Below are positions 8,585-12,152 of a stretch of 12,152 nucleotides of DNA, piece after piece. The stretch lies in NCBI GenBank assembly GCA_014763905.1, contig JACXUN010000050.1, positions 1 to 12,152 of the forward strand. Direction: 5' to 3'. A program made the position numbers and the translations under genes. The stretch comes from Campylobacterales bacterium. Its GTDB lineage: Bacteria > Campylobacterota > Campylobacteria > Campylobacterales > Sulfurovaceae. Under the pieces are notes generated by a model, which was given only the letters and a program-made list of their open reading frames with translations, searched no databases and was not told the origin of the DNA. The number at the start of each line of letters is the position of its first letter. Position 1 is the stretch's first letter.

Positions 8585-8688
8585 TGATGGTGGTTGAGAC
8601 ATACGTAACGTACTTGATTGGAAGTCACCCGTGCGAAGAGGGTCAAAGGAGTCTCACTCTCTTTGGCTATCGCTTCATACTATTATAA
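8585..8688 (+). other. unassigned segment beside the repeat, possible element remnant
   Basis: This roughly 100-bp stretch lies between the repeat arm and the broken end of thiL, and its right end overlaps the last codons of the thiL frame. It contains an 11-base palindrome TACGTAACGTA (8603-8613). It also has a forward reading frame of 33 codons from ATG 8587 to TAA 8686-8688, encoding MVVETYVTYLIGSHPCEEGQ and 13 more residues. There is no Shine-Dalgarno sequence before that ATG and I do not recognise the peptide. Its place suggests it arrived with the repeat arm and replaced the thiL 3' end. It may instead be ordinary intergenic sequence. Confidence 0.35.
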
Positions 8689-9299
8689 TCCAACAGTTTA
8701 TTGGTATCACAATAGAGTCCGTCGCTAATATCCATACCGACACGCAGATAGGGTCGTACTCTACTAACAAAATCTTGACGCAAAATCGGTTCAATAAAGC
8801 GTGAATGATCAAGAATCTTTTCTCCTTTAAAGAGACGATTGAGATCGCGTTTACTCTCCCCTAATGTTCCCGTATAAGCAAGCAGATCACCCTCTTTTAG
8901 CCCTTTTCTGGTTAGCGGATGATTCGACTCCGAAATAATCGTAATACTAAAATCCAACCGTTCACCAGATATGGTATCTCCACCGATAATCTCACAACCA
9001 AACTCCTCAGCTGTTTCATGAAGGGACTTCACTACCCTATCGATTTCACGAGTTGTAAAATCTTTGGGCATTGAAAGTGTTAACAATGCATACATCGGCT
9101 TTGCATTCATGGCAATTGCATCGGATATATTTACCAACATCGCTTTTCGGGCAATCTGCTCCAGACTCATCCAGTCACGTCTGAAGTGTACCCCTTCAAA
9201 AAATGCGTCCATACTGTATATCTTATCCCCAACAATAGCCCCGTCATCACCGATATAAGACGAGCTTAATTTCCTGATTAAATAATCTTCTCTGTTCAC
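8667..9299 (-). pseudogene. thiL: thiamine-monophosphate kinase, 3'-truncated
   Basis: ThiL phosphorylates thiamine monophosphate to the cofactor thiamine pyrophosphate. The N-terminal two thirds are clear. They include GDD at residues 17-19, SMDAFFEGVHF at 29-39, NISDAIAMNAKP at 57-68, GGDT at 106-109, TGTLGES at 143-149 and MDISDGL at 189-195. These are the ATP/Mg-binding motifs of the AIRS-like fold. The frame then ends at residue 210 with DYNSMKR, whereas family members run to about 270-330 residues. The G(G/S)E(D/E)YE(M/L)LF block and the rest of the C-terminal domain are missing. No reading frame downstream restores them, because the AEC gene ends 111 bp further on. Translation starts at GTG (9299), with GAGGA 6 bases upstream. 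The product is probably inactive unless this truncation is tolerated. The upstream part looks unmutated, suggesting recent damage or residual function. Confidence 0.75.
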
Positions 9300-9355
9300 T
9301 TACTATCCTCATTATTGTGGAAAAATTGTAACATAATTCCATTCATTTCCGGCTA

Positions 9356-9398
9356 TTGCCAAACTATTAATGATACTTATAATAGCTTAAGATATAAT
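9356..9398 (+). promoter_or_regulatory. promoter region of sdhAB
   Basis: TTGCCA (9356-9361) and TATAAT (9378-9383) are spaced by 16 bp and form a good sigma-70 promoter. A second TATAAT (9393-9398) follows 9 bp later and may give another start point. The first 12 bases, TTGCCAAACTAT, recur in the right arm of the 7499-7567 inverted repeat (reverse strand 7567-7556). The ribosome-binding site for sdhA is probably AAAAGGAA at 9421-9428. Confidence 0.65.
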
Positions 9399-9436
9399 CT
9401 ACCTAATAATCAAAATGTTAAAAAGGAAATGGCAGG

Positions 9437-11152
9437 ATGGATGTTAAAATCTACGAATATGATGCTGTAATTGTTGGAGCCGGTCTGGCTGGTTTGGCTG
9501 CAGCGAAAGAACTTACAGAAGCAGGAAAAAAGACAGCCGTCATCACCAAACTTCACCCATTGCGTTCACACTCCGGAGCGGCACAAGGTGGAATCAATGC
9601 CGCACTCGGTAAAGATGACTCAACCGAACTTCATGAGTTCGATACGGTAAAAGGATCAGACTATCTGGCTGACCAAGATGCGGTTGAGTTAATGTGTACC
9701 AAAGCTCCCGAAACCATTCGGTGGGCTGAGCGAATGGGAGCTGCATTTTCACGTGACGAAGAGGGTCATATCGCAATTCGTCCGTTTGGTGGACAGAGTA
9801 AACCAAGAGCATGTTATGCAAAAGACAGAACCGGTTTAGCAGTACTTCAAGCAATCTATGAACAGGCATTTAGAGCCGGAATTGAAGTTTTTGACGAGTG
9901 GTATGTTGCCGATCTTCTTTATAAAGACGGTAAAGCTTACGGGGTATCTGCTTATAATATTCGTAACTCAGAACCTGCTATTTTTAACGCCAAAGTGGTT
10001 ATGTTTGCCACTGGCGGTCACGCCAGAGCGTTCCGATTTAACTCTAATGCCCATGCCAATACCGGTGATGCCCTCTCTATCGTCGCAAGACACGGATTAC
10101 CGCTTGAAGATATGGAGTTCGTACAGTTTCACCCAAGCGGACTTGGAGGTTCAGGTGTTCTAATCTCTGAAGCAGCCCGTGGTGAGGGAGGACGACTCTT
10201 CAACTCTGAGGGGGAACGATTTATGAGCAAGTACGCACCCAACGCGATGGAGCTTGCATCCAGAGACGTTGTATCACGAGCGATTATGGAAGAGGTACGT
10301 CAAGGTAGAGGGGTCGGAAAAGACAAGCAATCGGTCAATATCGATTTGACACACCTTGATCCACAGATCATTTTGACACGACTTCCGGAACTTAGAGAGT
10401 TGGCGATCGCCTTCCAAGGTCAGGATATGCTCAAAGAGCCGATCCATATCTCGGCAACCGCTCACTACTCTATGGGAGGAATCCCAACCAATATCAACTG
10501 CCAAGTTCGTAAAAATCCACATGAGTTAGTCGAAGGATTCTATGCTGCTGGTGAGTGTAGCTGTGTATCAGTTCACGGAGCCAACCGACTTGGAGCCAAC
10601 TCGGTACTCGAAGCCCTTCTCTTCGGTCGCCATGCGGGAGAAAATATGGTCAAACAGCTTGATGAAGGTATCGAACTCAAAAAAGCAACCCAAGCCGATG
10701 CGGATACCATGCTAGCTGAGATCAAAAAGATCAAAACCTCAAACGGTAAAGAGCGAGTCGCTAAACTCAGAGAAGAACTCCAAAACGGAATGACTGAAAA
10801 TGCGGGTGTCTTTAGAACCAAAGAGTCATTAGAGAAGCAAATCGTTATTATCGATGATCTATTAAAGCGATTTAATAATATCCGAATTGATGATAAATCA
10901 GATACCTACAATACCGATCTTCAAGAGGCACTCGAACTAGGACACATGTTGGAGTTCTCGAAATTTATCGTCGTCGGTGCGTTAAAGCGTGAAGAGAGCC
11001 GAGGCAGTCACTACCGAGAAGATTTCCCAAAACGAGATGATGAGAGATTCTTGAAACACACCTACGCTTATATGGACAAAGATTACAACATTACGACCGA
11101 ATGGGGTGATGTTGTCATTACCAAATTTGAGCCAAAAGAGCGATCATACTAA
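9437..11152 (+). CDS. sdhA: succinate dehydrogenase/fumarate reductase flavoprotein subunit
   Basis: This FAD-carrying catalytic subunit interconverts succinate and fumarate. The 571-residue protein has the Rossmann motif GAGLAG at 14-19. [10 protein letters not shown] places the covalent-FAD His at residue 45. HPSG (His232) and [20 protein letters not shown] form the active-site region. ASRDVVSR has the expected proton-relay Arg at 276, and HYSMGGI has His343. [27 protein letters not shown] is the conserved FAD-binding C-terminal block. There is no twin-arginine signal: the N-terminus is [14 protein letters not shown], so the protein should be cytoplasmic. This differs from the periplasmic methylmenaquinol fumarate reductase (MfrA) of Wolinella and Campylobacter jejuni. 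sdhB follows after 10 bp. Its SdhB partner suggests a type-E (non-classical) complex. Physiological direction, oxidation or reduction, cannot be judged from sequence. Confidence 0.95.
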   Translation: MDVKIYEYDAVIVGAGLAGLAAAKELTEAGKKTAVITKLHPLRSHSGAAQGGINAALGKDDSTELHEFDTVKGSDYLADQDAVELMCTKAPETIRWAERMGAAFSRDEEGHIAIRPFGGQSKPRACYAKDRTGLAVLQAIYEQAFRAGIEVFDEWYVADLLYKDGKAYGVSAYNIRNSEPAIFNAKVVMFATGGHARAFRFNSNAHANTGDALSIVARHGLPLEDMEFVQFHPSGLGGSGVLISEAARGEGGRLFNSEGERFMSKYAPNAMELASRDVVSRAIMEEVRQGRGVGKDKQSVNIDLTHLDPQIILTRLPELRELAIAFQGQDMLKEPIHISATAHYSMGGIPTNINCQVRKNPHELVEGFYAAGECSCVSVHGANRLGANSVLEALLFGRHAGENMVKQLDEGIELKKATQADADTMLAEIKKIKTSNGKERVAKLREELQNGMTENAGVFRTKESLEKQIVIIDDLLKRFNNIRIDDKSDTYNTDLQEALELGHMLEFSKFIVVGALKREESRGSHYREDFPKRDDERFLKHTYAYMDKDYNITTEWGDVVITKFEPKERSY

Positions 11153-11162
11153 GGAGGTTAGG

Positions 11163-12152
11163 ATGAATAAAGAGAGACGAAAAGTAAAGATTAAAGCGTT
11201 TAGATTTAACAGAGAGACCGATTACCTCCCATACACCAAAGAGTATGAGATGGAAGTGGGCAAAGACGATCTCGTCCTTGACCTGATGAACCGAATCAAA
11301 TGGGAACACGACGGAAGCTTCTCTTACCGACGATCATGCCGACACGGTATCTGCGGGGCTTGCGGGATCAAAGTTAACGGTAAACCGGTACTGGCATGTA
11401 AGCAAAATGCCTTAGAGCTACTCGATCTTTTCAATAACGATATTACTTTAGAGCCGCAGAGTAAAAAACGAGCCGTCAAAGATATGATCATCGACAAAGG
11501 TGACTTCTGGGATAAACACGCTGCCGTTCAACCTTACGTAGTCGCCGATATCGATCCACATCCTGAAAAAGAGAGCAAACAGTCGATCGCAGAGTTTAAC
11601 GCGATGCTTGACTCTGACCTCTGTATCCAGTGTGGTTCGTGTCATTATGCTTGTCCGGCACTCGAAGTTAACCCGGATTACCTTGGGCCGGCCGCTCTGA
11701 CAGCCGCCTTTAGATTCTCTATCGATACCCGTGATACTGCCGCTGACCAACGACTTGAGTTGACCGCACAAGAGGGTGTCGGAGTTTGGGATTGTGTCAA
11801 ATGTTTTGAGTGTGCTCAGGCATGTCCAAAAGAGATTAATCCGATTGAGAAGATTACCAAACTGCACAATATGCAGTTCGAGCATAAGATTGCCCAACGT
11901 AATATCGCCACCAAACACGCTGAAGGGTTTGTGCGAAGTATGAAAAAGCATGGATTCTTGGATGAAGCCGATATCGTTCTCTACTCAGAGGGACCATTTG
12001 GAATGCATAAGCATGTCAAGACTGCGATCAAAATGCTCAAAGCCGGAAAAATCCATTTCACCGATGCCTTGCCGTTTGTCGACAATGTACCGAAATCGAA
12101 AAATTTAGAAGAGATTCAAAAACTGATTGAGATCTCACAAACCAATAAGCTA
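11163..12152 (+). CDS. sdhB: succinate dehydrogenase/fumarate reductase iron-sulfur subunit, type E (no stop in window)
   Basis: This subunit carries electrons from SdhA FAD to the membrane part. The 330 codons visible are open to the window edge. The 2Fe-2S cysteines are 59, 64, 67 and 79 in SCRHGICGACG and LAC. The first ferredoxin-like set is CIQCGSCHYACP (154, 157, 160, 164). The second is CVKCFECAQACP (211, 214, 217, 221). Classical SdhB has fewer Cys in the second set and holds a 3Fe-4S cluster; four Cys here imply a second 4Fe-4S cluster, as in Sulfolobus and Wolinella MFR. Such enzymes use a CCG-domain SdhE as membrane partner, expected just downstream. The 100-residue tail beyond the last cluster is longer than in classical SdhB. 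AAGGAGG (11151-11157) lies 5 bases before the ATG and overlaps the sdhA stop, ensuring strong coupled translation. Confidence 0.93.
   Translation, partial: MNKERRKVKIKAFRFNRETDYLPYTKEYEMEVGKDDLVLDLMNRIKWEHDGSFSYRRSCRHGICGACGIKVNGKPVLACKQNALELLDLFNNDITLEPQSKKRAVKDMIIDKGDFWDKHAAVQPYVVADIDPHPEKESKQSIAEFNAMLDSDLCIQCGSCHYACPALEVNPDYLGPAALTAAFRFSIDTRDTAADQRLELTAQEGVGVWDCVKCFECAQACPKEINPIEKITKLHNMQFEHKIAQRNIATKHAEGFVRSMKKHGFLDEADIVLYSEGPFGMHKHVKTAIKMLKAGKIHFTDALPFVDNVPKSKNLEEIQKLIEISQTNKL

Noticed and set aside
8666..9376. Loose similarity GGCTAT...ACTATTA at about 8666-8684 and 9351-9369, at both ends of thiL
   Set aside because: Only two short blocks match and the spacing differs, so it is too weak to call a duplication around thiL.
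1..12152. CRISPR array, tRNA, rRNA, intact transposase or integrase
   Set aside because: No regularly spaced direct repeats, no cloverleaf or rRNA sequence and no transposase or recombinase motifs were seen on either strand.

Overview
The window looks like chromosome of a Campylobacterota (former Epsilonproteobacteria) member. The SecA, RpoD, ThiL and succinate dehydrogenase proteins read like that group. A LolC/E-type permease directly follows secA, as in Helicobacter and Campylobacter. The non-classical SdhA-SdhB pair is common there. Moderate GC content and an autotroph-style Sdh suggest a sulfur- or hydrogen-oxidising relative (Sulfurovum, Sulfuricurvum or Sulfurimonas type), but the genus is an inference. 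No rRNA, tRNA, CRISPR array or intact transposase was seen.

Layout. Bases 1-172 hold no recognisable gene, but they carry one arm (68-99) of a perfect 32-bp inverted repeat. secA (173-2812) and a LolC/E-like ABC permease gene (2828-4060) form a forward pair. They converge on rpoD (4172-6088, reverse), and the spacer holds a hairpin for each side. Upstream of rpoD, also reverse, are a histidine-phosphatase gene and a DedA/VTT membrane-protein gene that overlap as TAATG (6218-7473). Across a 167-bp divergent spacer containing a 69-bp inverted-repeat structure lies an AEC-family transporter gene (7641-8555, forward). Its stop codon is the first three bases of the second 32-bp repeat arm (8553-8584). 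Next comes about 100 bp of unexplained sequence, then a thiL lacking its 3' third (8667-9299, reverse). A clear promoter region precedes sdhA (9437-11152) and sdhB (11163 to the window edge).

Functional picture. Most of the window is housekeeping: protein export (SecA), probable lipoprotein release to the outer membrane, primary sigma factor, thiamine cofactor synthesis (damaged) and a TCA-cycle/respiratory complex. SdhB has cysteines for one 2Fe-2S and two 4Fe-4S clusters instead of the classical 2Fe-2S/4Fe-4S/3Fe-4S set. This points to a type-E complex whose membrane-associated SdhE should be encoded just past the right edge.

The accessory signals are repeat-based. They are the 32-bp repeats 8.5 kb apart, the foreign-looking segment that replaces the end of thiL, the 69-bp inverted repeat between dedA and the AEC gene, and a 29-residue Asp/Asn-only run inside RpoD. 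I see no clear sign of a new multi-gene system. The best lead is the repeat family and the thiL truncation beside it.
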